The notes: generated by a model not told the origin, from the sequence alone. DNA of 42,339 bases from an uncultured Lachnospiraceae bacterium (GCA_902489645.1 CABUAW010000017.1:1-42339), one strand, 5' to 3'. Shown: positions 1 to 9,099, numbered from the stretch's first letter. A program made the numbers and translations.

Positions 1-1710
1 AATCAAACGGCTATGCGCCCCTTCCAGGACAACCGGTTCCGATTCCGCCGCAGCAGCTTCGGACACTGGTTCAACTGCCTCTTTCATGGCCGCCGACTCT
101 ATGGTTTCTGTTTCCACCGCCGGAAGTTCTACAGTTTCGGCTTCCGCCATAGCTTCTTCGATAACTTCCGTATCCAACTGTATCGTATCCCCTGCGGCCT
201 CGTTCACCTTGACGGCTTCCGTCGCCGCCATTACCGCTCCCAGCGTCTGCTTTTCTTTTTCAGAAACCCGGGCGTAAACTTTGGACATATCCTCTTTATC
301 CTCATCATCCCATCCGCTCGCCGCCGTCTGACGGTCAGAAATTATTTTTACCGCCGCAATGACGCCGATAATCACGGCCGCCGCCGCTATCCCAATCAAA
401 ATCCAACGAATCGGGAAACCGGAGGATTCACTGTTTTGAATGAGAGGCGTTTTCAAGGCTTCGCTTTCCTCATTTTCTGTTTCCGTCTCAGTCTTACTTC
501 GGCTTTCACGTTTTTCTGTCTCTGCAGCTGCTTTGGTTTCTCTCTCCGATTCTTTTGAATTACCGCTATTATTATTTGTTCCGGTAATCGGCGCTGCCGG
601 AACTCCGTAATACACCGTTCCGCCGCCATTATTGGCAATTCCGTAGGTATTCGTTCCGCCGCTGCTATTGCCGCCCGTCTCATTAGTATCCGCCGGACGC
701 TGTGAATAGCCCACGGTCAACACCGCCTGAGTATAGTTTCCGGCCCTATCCCGGACAAGTACCGTATAATTTCCCGGTTCCGTTACTCTATGCGTGGATG
801 CATCTGTCCAACTGACGCCGCCATCCCAGGAATAGGGCTGGTCAGCCAGACCTGAATGGATATCTGAAGCGCTGGCCGATAACAAAAGGCTTCCGCTTTC
901 TCCTTCATAGAGAGCGCCGCCGTCGGCAATATTCACCCGCACTGTCGGTTCGGATTTATCAATATTATCTACCGTAATGGTCTGTTTTGTCTCGTTTCCC
1001 AAAGCGTCACGGACAACAAAGTCCATTGTCGTATTTTCTTCGACCGTAATAAAATTATCTGTAGTCCAGGTCTTTCCTCCGTCAAAGGAGTATGCACCCT
1101 CCGGATGCAGACCTGAGCCTTTGGCTCTTTCATCCGAAAGATTCTCGATGTTTTCTGAAGCTGCTTCCCCGAAAAGCTCTCCGGTATTACTTCCGGACGT
1201 TTCTTCGACCGTTTCGTTGCTGCCCGTTTCAACCTCTTCTTGATAATCTTCACATTCGACGCTTATCGTTACCGGGGCGCTTGTCCACTCGGATACATCC
1301 CGGTTCACCTGAATAATTTCAGGTCCCGTCGTATCGATGTTTTGAACATCCACCTGAATGTCTCCGGCTGTCAGTCCGCTGCTCTCCGGCAACTGCAATC
1401 TGACCGTATAAACACCGTTTTCCCGAACCGTATATGTCTGTCCCGTCGAAGCGGCGCTCTTTTGTTCCTCCCGCCATGTAAAGGAAACTTCCGGAAGGGT
1501 TTTTCCGCTGTCCGGGACCGCCGACGCTGTCAAAATGACCTCTTTAGCCCATTCCTCCGTATTTTTCTCACACCCAAACTCACCGACCTGCTGCTCTTTT
1601 GTATCTTTAATCGGCTGACTGTATCCGGCCTTCTCGGCGCCGTAAACCGCCGTCGGTACGGCCAGGGCCATAAGCAAACCAGCTGTCACAATTTTCTTAA
1701 CCGCTGCCAT
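1..1710 (-). CDS. Ig-like surface protein with C-terminal membrane anchor (3' end outside window)
   Basis: The minus-strand frame is open for 570 codons from ATG at 1710 to the left edge with no stop, so the gene is truncated by the window. AGGAGG lies 10-15 bases upstream of the ATG. Residues 1-24 are a signal peptide ending near AVYGA. The ectodomain holds two related Ig-like repeats of the form YSxDGGxxW...VRDxxGN (about residues 210-255 and 290-335), a pattern common in clostridial surface proteins. A Gly/Asn/Ser-rich and then a Glu/Lys/Ser-rich stretch (about 345-425) leads to one transmembrane helix (about 435-457). A long acidic Ala/Glu-rich segment follows and runs past the edge. By topology the N-terminal part is outside the cell and the acidic tail is in the cytoplasm. 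No sortase signal is seen. Specific function unknown. Confidence 0.82.
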   Translation of the reverse strand, partial: MAAVKKIVTAGLLMALAVPTAVYGAEKAGYSQPIKDTKEQQVGEFGCEKNTEEWAKEVILTASAVPDSGKTLPEVSFTWREEQKSAASTGQTYTVRENGVYTVRLQLPESSGLTAGDIQVDVQNIDTTGPEIIQVNRDVSEWTSAPVTISVECEDYQEEVETGSNETVEETSGSNTGELFGEAASENIENLSDERAKGSGLHPEGAYSFDGGKTWTTDNFITVEENTTMDFVVRDALGNETKQTITVDNIDKSEPTVRVNIADGGALYEGESGSLLLSASASDIHSGLADQPYSWDGGVSWTDASTHRVTEPGNYTVLVRDRAGNYTQAVLTVGYSQRPADTNETGGNSSGGTNTYGIANNGGGTVYYGVPAAPITGTNNNSGNSKESERETKAAAETEKRESRSKTETETENEESEALKTPLIQNSESSGFPIRWILIGIAAAAVIIGVIAAVKIISDRQTAASGWDDEDKEDMSKVYARVSEKEKQTLGAVMAATEAVKVNEAAGDTIQLDTEVIEEAMAEAETVELPAVETETIESAAMKEAVEPVSEAAAAESEPVVLEGAHSRLI

Positions 1711-1755
1711 TTTTAATTGTGCCTCCTGATAGTCTATATTTCTTCACATTTATAT

Positions 1756-1786
1756 ATAATACCACCAGGGGTAGGGGGTAGGTCAA
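1756..1786 (-). promoter_or_regulatory. Possible promoter of the surface-protein gene
   Basis: On the minus strand a TTGACC -35-like hexamer (1781-1786) and a TATTAT -10-like hexamer (1756-1761) are separated by 19 bases, longer than ideal. They lie about 45 bases upstream of the start codon at 1710. Confidence 0.4.
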
Positions 1787-1846
1787 GAGAAAATGTCATT
1801 TTTTGTAACATTTTTTTAATTTTTGTGAAATATAGTTAATTATTGC

Positions 1847-2803
1847 TTAAAATTCTTTTTTCAGGCTGCGGGTAAAAAGGGATTCCAGCGCACCGGATGG
1901 CTCGCGTCCTTCATAGAGGACCTCGTAAACCGTATGGCAAATCGGAAGCTCCACATTGTATTCCTTCTCCAGCTTCATCAGGGCTTTTACCGTAAAATAT
2001 CCCTCTGCCAAATCATCGCTGTGCTTTCCCTGGACAAATAGTTCTCCAAAACGCCGATTATGACTGAATTCAGAAAATACCGTCGCCTCATAATCCCCAA
2101 GATGGCATAAACCATAAGCCGACAATTCATTGCCGCCCATCGCCTTAATTAACCGGGCCACCTCCCGCGTTCCCCGGGACATCAGAGCGCCCTTTAATGT
2201 TGACAAATGAAAACCGTCCAACATCCCGGCCGCAATGCCGATGACATTCTTCGCAGCGCCTCCGATTTCGTTGCCGATTAAATCCTGTCCATAGTAAAAA
2301 CGAATCAGCGGGCTGGAAAAAGACTCTACAAGTTCCGCCTTGACGGCTGCGTCCCGGCTGTCAATGACCATACAATTGGGTATCCCCTTTGTAAACTCCT
2401 GAACATGCCCCGGCCCCAGCCAGACCGCCACCGAATTTGAGCTGTCCAGATTTTCTTCGGCAACCTGCGACAACCGGCGTCCCGTTTCAATCTCAATGCC
2501 CTTCATGCAAAGGACGATTTTTTTATCCCGCAAATTTAAGGCTTTAAGCTCCTCCATCAGTTTTTGAAGTCCCTGCGAATTAATGGATATGATAATTGCT
2601 TCGGACGCTGCGGCCTTGGACAAATCCGTTGTCAATCCCACAGACTCGGGCAACGTCAGTAAATTATTTTTTCGTTCCTTCAAAAAGCGCTGCATATGCA
2701 CGGATGTATTTCTTCCGTATAAAAAAACCTGATGTCCGATAGAATCCAGATACCAGGTAATAAACGAGCCCCACCGCCCGCATCCAATCACTGTAATCTT
2801 CAT
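1847..2803 (-). CDS. NAD(P)H-dependent glycerol-3-phosphate dehydrogenase-like protein
   Basis: A 318-residue protein of the GpsA type, which reduces dihydroxyacetone phosphate to sn-glycerol 3-phosphate for phospholipid synthesis in the cytoplasm. The N-terminus carries the dinucleotide-binding glycine motif GCGRWGS (residues 7-13). The family motifs CMKGIE and GNEIGGAAKNVIGIAAGM (with the expected catalytic Lys) are present. It diverges from housekeeping GpsA (GAGSWGT-type loop), so it may be a paralogue with another 2-oxo-phosphate substrate. The start at 2803 is chosen over an in-frame ATG at 2824 because GGAGGA sits 8-9 bases upstream of it and the family starts directly with the glycine loop. 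It follows the broken aminotransferase, separated by a terminator-like hairpin. Confidence 0.85.
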   Translation of the reverse strand: MKITVIGCGRWGSFITWYLDSIGHQVFLYGRNTSVHMQRFLKERKNNLLTLPESVGLTTDLSKAAASEAIIISINSQGLQKLMEELKALNLRDKKIVLCMKGIEIETGRRLSQVAEENLDSSNSVAVWLGPGHVQEFTKGIPNCMVIDSRDAAVKAELVESFSSPLIRFYYGQDLIGNEIGGAAKNVIGIAAGMLDGFHLSTLKGALMSRGTREVARLIKAMGGNELSAYGLCHLGDYEATVFSEFSHNRRFGELFVQGKHSDDLAEGYFTVKALMKLEKEYNVELPICHTVYEVLYEGREPSGALESLFTRSLKKEF

Positions 2804-2840
2804 CTCTTCGTCTCCTCCATACAATGATATATATATGAAT

Positions 2841-2874
2841 AATAAAACTGAGCGTGATGCTATACACCACGCTC
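2841..2874 (-). terminator. Terminator-like hairpin after the aminotransferase pseudogene
   Basis: Seven-base arms GAGCGTG/CACGCTC (2868-2874 and 2850-2856) close a loop of 11 bases; on the minus strand they are followed by AGTTTTATTATT. The hairpin starts a few bases after the aminotransferase stop codon. Confidence 0.7.
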
Positions 2875-2880
2875 TTTATT

Positions 2881-4099
2881 TTACATGTTTTCCAATAATT
2901 TGTCCACACTGACAAGCTTAACACAGAGAATAAATAAATCAGCGGCCAAACTCAGTTCATCCAATGACGGATAGGTCGGCGCAATACGAATATTGCTGTC
3001 CTTCGGGTCCTTTCCGTATGGGAAAGTTGCTCCGGCTCCCGTCATCACAACGCCGGCTTCTTTCGCTTTGGCAACAATGGCTTTGGCACAGCCCTCCATG
3101 GAATCAAAACTTATAAAGTATCCGCCAATCGGACGCAGCCACTCACCGATTCCAAGTCCCGTAAGCTCTTTGTCCAATTTTTCCAGAACAAGTTCAAACT
3201 TCGGACGGATAATCGCCGCATGCTTCATCATATGGGCATGCATTCCGTCAATATCTTTAAAGAAACGCACGTGACGCAACTGATTTAATTTATCATGACC
3301 GATGGTCTGAATGGTCAACTGCTTTTTAATATCTTCCAGATTCGCCTGGGATGCGCCAAGGGCGGCTACGCCTGAACCCGGGAAGCTGACTTTTGATGTG
3401 GATACAAATTTGTAAGCCAAATCCGGATTTCCGGCCTTTCGACATTCCTCCAGAATTTCAAGAATCGTATCCTGTCTGTCCGGATATAAATGGTGAATAC
3501 AGTACGCATTATCCCAATATAAACGAAAATCCCTGGCAGCCGGTTTCAGATGGGCAAACCGCCGAATTGTTTCATCCGAATAACTGATTCCCTGTGGATT
3601 GGAATATTTCGGCACACACCAGATTCCTTTGATCGCCTCATCTTTGCTCACAAGGTCTTCCACCATATCCATATCTGTCATAGCCCGGTACCGGACAGAG
3701 GAATTTCACCTTGTCAAGCTTACACCATGGCGTATTTCCCATAACACCGTGAGTCATGGAACGAGCTACTGTATCATACATGACATTTAAACTGGAATTT
3801 CCATAAACAATGATGTCTTCCGCGCGACATTCCATCATGGATGCCATCAATTCCTTTGCTTCCGGCAGGCCGTCCAGATTCCCGTAATTTCGGCAATCCA
3901 AGCCATCGGCTGCGGTTAAATCTGCCCTGCTGTGGAACACGTCCATCATTCCCATGGATAAATCCATCTGTTCTGCAGACGGCTTACCTCTGGACATATC
4001 CAGTTTCAATCCCCTGGACTTAAATTCATCATAAGCCTTCTCCAAATCGGATTTCAATGCTAAAAGTTCTTCCTTACTCATCTGACTGTAAGCTTTCAT
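2881..4099 (-). pseudogene. Class I aminotransferase (aspartate aminotransferase-like), broken by internal deletion and frameshift
   Basis: Two overlapping minus-strand frames together make one PLP-dependent aminotransferase. The upstream frame (3638-4099) gives the N-terminal half, with SRGKPS and YGNLDGLPEAKELMA, up to FLCPVPGYDR. The downstream frame (2881-3681) resumes at DMDMVEDLV and contains the PLP-lysine region VSTSKVSFPGSG. The family normally has about 20 residues between these points (…GYDRHF…VPM…DMDMVE…); they are missing and the frame changes. The junction lies at about 3668-3684 within TATGACAGATATGG, where both sides could have carried ATGACAG, so a deletion between short direct repeats is likely. 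Total length is 1219 bases, about 406 codons, against roughly 425-430 in relatives. Promoter and RBS are intact, suggesting recent loss or an assembly error. Confidence 0.8.
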
Positions 4100-4135
4100 G
4101 TGTCATTTTCCTCCCTGTCACTTTATCAATGATAA

Positions 4136-4164
4136 ATTATACACCAAAGTGAATTCTGTGACAA
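4136..4164 (-). promoter_or_regulatory. Promoter of the aminotransferase (pseudo)gene
   Basis: On the minus strand TTGTCA (4159-4164) and TATAAT (4136-4141) are separated by exactly 17 bases. GGGAGG follows, 10 bases before the ATG at 4099. Confidence 0.75.
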
Positions 4165-4239
4165 TAATTCTCTTTCACTTTATTAAATTACAGCATTTTA
4201 CCGAATTTTCCGTATGAGAAAGACATATGTCCGTCATTT

Positions 4240-5406
4240 TTACAATATGTTCTTAAACCGTTCCATAGCTTCTTTCAAAACGCTTCTTGGGCAGGCAATA
4301 TTGATTCTCTGGAAGCCTTCGCCTTCCTCGCCAAACATGCTGCCTCCGTCCAGCCAGAGCTTCGCATCCTTTAATACCCTGTTGTTTAAATCGTCGTCCG
4401 AATATCCAAGCGCTCTGCAATCCAGCCAAATCAGATAGGTGCCTTCCGGTTCTACCAGACGAATTCCCGGTAATTCCTTCGAAACAAAATTCCGAACATA
4501 GTCAAGATTTGCTTCCAGATAGCGCTTCAATGCATTCAACCATGGACGGCCGTTATTATAAGCGGCCTGAGCCGCATAAATTCCCATCATGTTCGGACTC
4601 ATATATCCTGTCCGGTTTAACGCATCGATAAACCGTTTTCTCAGCGCCGGATTTGGAATAAATATGTTCGATATCTGAAGTCCGGCCAGATTAAAGGTTT
4701 TACTCGGAGCCGTACATATAATCGAATGGCTGGCAAAATTATCTCCCAGGGATGCATAAATCGTATGTCCATGTCCGCTGTATGTAAAATCGCAATGAAT
4801 TTCATCAGAAACGACCACCACGCCATAGGTCTGGCAAATTTCACCCATGCGCGTCAATTCTTCCCGGCTCCACACTCTTCCTACAGGATTATGGGGACTG
4901 CACAAGATAAATAATCTGACATTATTTTCCCGAATTTTATCTTCAAAGTCATCAAAATCAATGACATATTTTCCATCTTTATAACATAACGAATTTCTCA
5001 CTGCCCGACGCCCGTTACGTTCAATTGACCGGGCAAAAGGATAGTAAACCGGCGTTTGAATTAAGACTGCGTCCCCCGGTTCTGTCAATCCCCGAATAGC
5101 CGTGGAAATGCCAAACACCACACCGGGTACCTTAACCATCCATTTTTTCTCGGGCCGCCATGAAAACCCCTTTTCAAACCAATCCGCTACCGCTTCATAA
5201 TAATCTTCTTTTGTATCCGTATAGCCATAAATGCCATGTCCGGCCGCACGTACTAAAGCCTCCCGCACTTCCTTCGGCGATTCAAAATCCATATCGGCTA
5301 CCCAGAGAGACATCACATCCTCCGGCTTATGGAATTCATTCGTAAAATCATATTTCAGGCAATTTGTATTTTTTCTGTCCACAACTTTATCAAAGTCAAA
5401 ATTCAT
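4240..5406 (-). CDS. MalY/PatB-type cystathionine beta-lyase (C-S lyase)
   Basis: A 388-residue fold-type I PLP enzyme of the MalY/PatB subfamily, which cleaves cystathionine or cysteine-like substrates to a thiol, pyruvate and ammonia. Visible motifs are the N-terminal LWVADMDFESP signature, YGYTDTKEDYY, the substrate/PLP loop SPHNPVGRVW (170-179), DEIH with the pyridine-binding Asp201, and APSKTFNLAGLQ with the PLP lysine K236. Length is typical. The start is set by GGGAGG 9 bases upstream of the ATG. The gene begins only about 28 bases downstream of the rnf terminator hairpin, with no separate promoter visible, so it may depend on read-through of the rnf transcript. The exact substrate is not determined. 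Confidence 0.88.
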   Translation of the reverse strand: MNFDFDKVVDRKNTNCLKYDFTNEFHKPEDVMSLWVADMDFESPKEVREALVRAAGHGIYGYTDTKEDYYEAVADWFEKGFSWRPEKKWMVKVPGVVFGISTAIRGLTEPGDAVLIQTPVYYPFARSIERNGRRAVRNSLCYKDGKYVIDFDDFEDKIRENNVRLFILCSPHNPVGRVWSREELTRMGEICQTYGVVVVSDEIHCDFTYSGHGHTIYASLGDNFASHSIICTAPSKTFNLAGLQISNIFIPNPALRKRFIDALNRTGYMSPNMMGIYAAQAAYNNGRPWLNALKRYLEANLDYVRNFVSKELPGIRLVEPEGTYLIWLDCRALGYSDDDLNNRVLKDAKLWLDGGSMFGEEGEGFQRINIACPRSVLKEAMERFKNIL

Positions 5407-5433
5407 ATTCGAATCCTCCCAAAGCTACAAAAG

Positions 5434-5477
5434 CGAAAAAGGGGATATCCCCAATCTTTACGACCTTGGATATCCCC
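5434..5477 (-). terminator. Intrinsic terminator of the rnf operon
   Basis: Minus-strand arms GGGGATATCC (5468-5477) and GGATATCCCC (5441-5450) form a perfect 10-bp stem followed by TTTTTCGCTTTT. The 3' arm region GGGGATATCCCC (5441-5452) is itself palindromic, so an alternative fold exists. Confidence 0.82.
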
Positions 5478-5494
5478 CGCTGCTCAGTTTTTAA

Positions 5495-6262
5495 TTACTG
5501 AATTGCATGTACCGGGCAAACTTCTTTACAATGACCACAGTTTGTACACTTATCGTAGTCAATTGTTGCGTTAAAGTTTGTAACCTTGATAGCGCCAGCT
5601 TCACATTCTTTCTGACACTTCATACAACCGATACAACCAACTTTACATGTCTTTCTTGTCTCAGCACCTTTATCTTTATTCAGGCAGCGAACATGCTGAT
5701 TGAATTTCAAAGGTTCGATAATGATAATATGCTTTGGACAAGCTTTTGCACAAATACCACAACCTACACAGAGGTCTGGGTTAACAGTAGCAAGACCATT
5801 ACAGATTGTGATTGCATTTTCCGGACAAGCCGCTGCACAGTCGCCATGACCAAGACAACCGTACTGACATGCACTGTCACCACTCCACATAAGGCTGACA
5901 GCCTGACATGTATCAATGCCATGGTAATCAAGCTTCTGATTAACGACATCACATGTACCTGCACACTGGATAATTGCAACTTTTTTCTCCATAGTTCCAG
6001 CGGAAACGCCTAAGATTTCTGCACATTCAGCCGCAACATCCGGACCACCCGGAGAACAAAGACCAACTTCAGCAGTACCTGCTGCCAAAGCTGCTGCATA
6101 ACCGGAACAACCGGCAAAACCACAGGCACCACAGTTAGCGCCTGGCAATACACCTACAAGAGCCTCTTCTGTTTCATTTACCGGTACGGCAAATACGATA
6201 GAAGCTACGGAAAGAATCAGACCTGCAATAAGGCCGATTACTACAACAACAATTATTCCCAT
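5495..6262 (-). CDS. rnfB: Rnf complex iron-sulfur subunit RnfB
   Basis: A 255-residue subunit of the ion-translocating ferredoxin:NAD+ oxidoreductase. RnfB anchors at the membrane by an N-terminal helix (residues 2-25) and passes electrons from ferredoxin inward. After the helix comes the Fe-S motif PGANCGACGFAGCSGYA with a later Cys (GLCSPGG). C-terminal ferredoxin-like CxxCxxCxxxC clusters follow, such as CLGHGDCAAACP, CVGCGICAKACP, CIGCMKCQKEC and CTNCGHCKEVCP. It is the last rnf gene, 13 bases after rnfA, with AGGAGG before the ATG, and is followed by the operon terminator. Confidence 0.95.
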   Translation of the reverse strand: MGIIVVVVIGLIAGLILSVASIVFAVPVNETEEALVGVLPGANCGACGFAGCSGYAAALAAGTAEVGLCSPGGPDVAAECAEILGVSAGTMEKKVAIIQCAGTCDVVNQKLDYHGIDTCQAVSLMWSGDSACQYGCLGHGDCAAACPENAITICNGLATVNPDLCVGCGICAKACPKHIIIIEPLKFNQHVRCLNKDKGAETRKTCKVGCIGCMKCQKECEAGAIKVTNFNATIDYDKCTNCGHCKEVCPVHAIQ

Positions 6263-6275
6263 GAGTAAATCCTCC

Positions 6276-6872
6276 TTAATTGAACAAGCCGTCTACTAAT
6301 CCCTGGAATCCAAGGAAGGAACAAGCAACAATAGATGCAGCTACTAATACAATTGGAAGTCCCTGAAGGAATTTCGGAACATCACTGGTTTCCATACGTC
6401 CACGAACACCGGCAAAGATAGCCATAGCGAGCATGAAACCAAAACCAGCACCAACAGTATTTACGATAGATTCAACGAAGTTATAACCTTCGTCGATATT
6501 TAATACGGTAACACCAAGTACGGCACAGTTTGTTGTAATCAGAGGAAGGTAAATACCAAGCGCTGAATACAAAGACGGAACGTATTTCTTTAAGAAAATT
6601 TCTACAAACTGTACTAATGCAGCGATAATCAAAATAAACACGATTGTCTGCAAATATCCTAAGCCGTTAGGGTCAAGGATATATGTCTGAATTGGCCATG
6701 TAACCAACGTAGCCAGAGTCATAACGAAGATAACGGCCACACTCATACCAACGGCTGTATCCAGTTTCTTGGATACACCGAGGAATGGACAAATACCTAA
6801 GAATTTGGACAATACGAAGTTGTTCGTAAGAATAGCTGCCAAAAAGATTGAAACTAAACCTGTAACTGACAT
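6276..6872 (-). CDS. rnfA: Rnf complex membrane subunit RnfA
   Basis: A 198-residue integral membrane subunit with about six transmembrane helices. RnfA and RnfE are inverted homologous subunits that hold a membrane [2Fe-2S] cluster in the ion-pumping core. The family signature NNFVLSKFLGICPFLGVSKK (residues 17-36) and the second Cys motif TTNCAVLGVTV are visible. Its ATG shares one base with the rnfE stop (TAATG), so translation is probably coupled. Confidence 0.95.
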   Translation of the reverse strand: MSVTGLVSIFLAAILTNNFVLSKFLGICPFLGVSKKLDTAVGMSVAVIFVMTLATLVTWPIQTYILDPNGLGYLQTIVFILIIAALVQFVEIFLKKYVPSLYSALGIYLPLITTNCAVLGVTVLNIDEGYNFVESIVNTVGAGFGFMLAMAIFAGVRGRMETSDVPKFLQGLPIVLVAASIVACSFLGFQGLVDGLFN

Positions 6873-7558
6873 TATTCACATCCTCCTTTCTCAGCCTGTC
6901 CGCAGCTTGATGCTGCCGGACAACCAGCACAACCAAGTTTTGCCGGCTCTTTGCCCTTCTTCTCTGCAATCTTGTTGGCACAAGCCATTAACATACCGAA
7001 TACAAAGAAACCGCCCGGAGCAAGGATTAAAATCAACATTGGGTCGATAGAGGTTGGGATAATCTGCATGCCGAACCATGTTCCGGCACCGATAATCTCA
7101 CGGATACTACCCATGATTGTCAGAGCAATAGTGAAGCCAAGACCCATACCTACACCATCAAGGATGGATGGAAGCACTGGGTTTTTACCTGCAAAGCTTT
7201 CTGCTCTACCAAGGATGATACAGTTAACTACAATCAGCGGAAGGAAAATACCTAACGCGCTATCCAATGCAGGAACAAAGGCTTTTACAAGCATCTGCAA
7301 AATGGATACGAATGCAGCGATAATCGTAATGTAAACCGGAATATGAATCTTATCCGGAATAATGTTTCTCAATAAAGAAATAAGAGCGTTGGAGCAAATC
7401 AATACAGCCGTTGCCGCAAGTCCCATACCTACACCGTTGAATGCCATTGTCGTAACGGCCAGCGTAGGACAGGTACCGATTACCAGACGTAATACAGGGT
7501 TTTCTTTAATAAATCCGGCTGTAAAAACCTCCCATAAGCTTTTCTGTTTTTTAGCCAT
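6872..7558 (-). CDS. rnfE: Rnf complex membrane subunit RnfE with Cys-rich C-terminal tail
   Basis: A 228-residue integral membrane protein, partner of RnfA. Family motifs ENPVLRLVIGTCPTLAVTT and VVNCIILGRAE carry the cluster cysteines. It ends in a soluble extension after the last helix with four cysteines (C210, C213, C219, C227), a CxxC-x5-C-x7-C pattern that is not part of the core RnfE fold and could bind metal or an Fe-S cluster. Stop-start overlaps of one base join it to rnfG upstream and rnfA downstream. Confidence 0.94.
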   Translation of the reverse strand: MAKKQKSLWEVFTAGFIKENPVLRLVIGTCPTLAVTTMAFNGVGMGLAATAVLICSNALISLLRNIIPDKIHIPVYITIIAAFVSILQMLVKAFVPALDSALGIFLPLIVVNCIILGRAESFAGKNPVLPSILDGVGMGLGFTIALTIMGSIREIIGAGTWFGMQIIPTSIDPMLILILAPGGFFVFGMLMACANKIAEKKGKEPAKLGCAGCPAASSCGQAEKGGCE

Positions 7559-8130
7559 TAGTTTGCACCTCCTGTAATCTGCTGATAAGCTTCAATTGCA
7601 TAGTTTACAGAGTTTGTAACGGCCGTGGAAGTGATTGTTGCGCCGGAAATTGCATCAATCTCATTGCTTGCAACTTTACCGGTCTTTGTAACCGCAAAAG
7701 CGCCTTCTTCCGGAATAGCCATTACATACTGGGCTGTAAAGGATGGGTCTGACTGGGATTTCATACCAAGACCTGGTGTTTCACTACAATCTACAACTTT
7801 AACACCTGTAATTTCGCCGTCAGCAGAAATACCCGTCATAACACCAACTGCGCCGCCATAGCCCTTATAGGATGTACTGAAAACATAACCTGCGCCGTTG
7901 GCAGCGGCATAATATTCAATATCTCCTGCAGAAATAGAAATTGTCTCCGTAGAGAAGCTGTCTGCTTCAGGAAGTACTTCCATTTTTGCTTCATCAGCCG
8001 TCTGCTGATTTAAAACTGCAATTTTATCTGCTGTCAGGCTGTTTGTACCTACAACAGCAGCCGTAAATACAAGACAAACGCCGACTAACACAGCGGTAGG
8101 CCCAATAATATCTTTCGGATTCATGTTCAT
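7558..8130 (-). CDS. rnfG: Rnf complex FMN-binding subunit RnfG
   Basis: A 190-residue subunit with one N-terminal membrane helix (about residues 10-30) and an extracytoplasmic FMN-binding domain. The flavinylation motif DAISGATITS (near residues 160-170) supplies the threonine to which ApbE attaches FMN by a phosphoester bond. CSETPGLGMKS is the usual upstream family motif. A one-base overlap links it to rnfD and to rnfE. An apbE gene at the head of this cluster provides the modifying enzyme. Confidence 0.95.
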   Translation of the reverse strand: MNMNPKDIIGPTAVLVGVCLVFTAAVVGTNSLTADKIAVLNQQTADEAKMEVLPEADSFSTETISISAGDIEYYAAANGAGYVFSTSYKGYGGAVGVMTGISADGEITGVKVVDCSETPGLGMKSQSDPSFTAQYVMAIPEEGAFAVTKTGKVASNEIDAISGATITSTAVTNSVNYAIEAYQQITGGAN

Positions 8131-9080
8131 TATTTGGAAGCCTCCTTTCCAGCGCCGAATGTCTTCGGTGTCGTAAGATTTTCAATATGTGGTGTCAGAA
8201 TGTTCATCAGCAGAATTGAATAGGAAACACCTTCTGGAAGGGAACCAAACTGACGAATCATCACTGTAATGATACCGCAACCGATAGCATAAATAACTTT
8301 ACCTTTATTTGTAATAGGACTTGTAACATAGTCTGTAGCCATGAAGATTGCACCGAGGAAAAGACCGCCGGAGAGAATCTGCATTACAGGGTCCTGTCCT
8401 AAAACTGCGGATAAAACAAATACAGTGGCAATGTAGCACACCGGAATTGTCGGGCTGATAACCTTTCTGGCTACCAGATAAATACCGCCGATTAATAAAG
8501 CAAGAATACATGTTTCACCAAGACAGCCTGCTCTCTCGCCGAGGAACATCTGCATATATGTAGGAAGACTTTCCGTATTACCGGCTGTAATCATAGCCAA
8601 TGGTGTTGCTGTAGCCGTAGCATCTACTGCGCCTCTCCATGCAAATGGTGCAACCCATGTTGTCATACGAAGTGCAAAAGATGTCAACAGGATAACACGC
8701 GCTGTGATGGCCGGGTTTGCGAAGTTATGACCAAGACCGCCGAACATCTGCTTAACAACAACAATAGCAACAACACCGCCGATGGCAGCAATCCAAAATG
8801 GAAGCGTAGCCGGGAAGTTGAAGGCCAGGAGCATACCTGTAACAACAGCACTCAGGTCACCGATTGTCTGTTCACGTTTCATAACCTTACGCGCAATGTA
8901 TTCGGAAATCACACAGGCAGCTACTGTAACAACTACAAGCGCCAGCGCACGTGGTCCGAAATAGTAAACTGATGCAATTAAAGCAGGAACCATTGCGATA
9001 ATAACATCAAGCATGATATTTTTAGTCTTCACCGGACTGGAAATGTGCGGCGATGAAGAAACGATTAATTTACCATCCAT
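8130..9080 (-). CDS. rnfD: Rnf complex membrane subunit RnfD
   Basis: A 316-residue multi-spanning membrane subunit (NqrB/RnfD family) of the Rnf ion pump. It starts with the typical KLIVSSSPHISSPVKTKNIM. It contains GLGHNFANPAITARV and the stretch AVDATATATPLA, where the Thr before PL corresponds to the covalent FMN site (normally SATPL; here TATPL). FMATDYVTSP near the C-terminus is also characteristic. It lies 19 bases after rnfC and its stop overlaps the rnfG start by one base. Confidence 0.94.
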   Translation of the reverse strand: MDGKLIVSSSPHISSPVKTKNIMLDVIIAMVPALIASVYYFGPRALALVVVTVAACVISEYIARKVMKREQTIGDLSAVVTGMLLAFNFPATLPFWIAAIGGVVAIVVVKQMFGGLGHNFANPAITARVILLTSFALRMTTWVAPFAWRGAVDATATATPLAMITAGNTESLPTYMQMFLGERAGCLGETCILALLIGGIYLVARKVISPTIPVCYIATVFVLSAVLGQDPVMQILSGGLFLGAIFMATDYVTSPITNKGKVIYAIGCGIITVMIRQFGSLPEGVSYSILLMNILTPHIENLTTPKTFGAGKEASK

Positions 9081-9099
9081 TGTTTATTACACCTACTTT

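Noticed and set aside
13..1716. Long plus-strand reading frames over the first gene
   Set aside because: They have no ribosome binding sites and give Arg/His/Phe-rich nonsense; the minus frame encodes a signal peptide, Ig repeats and a membrane helix.
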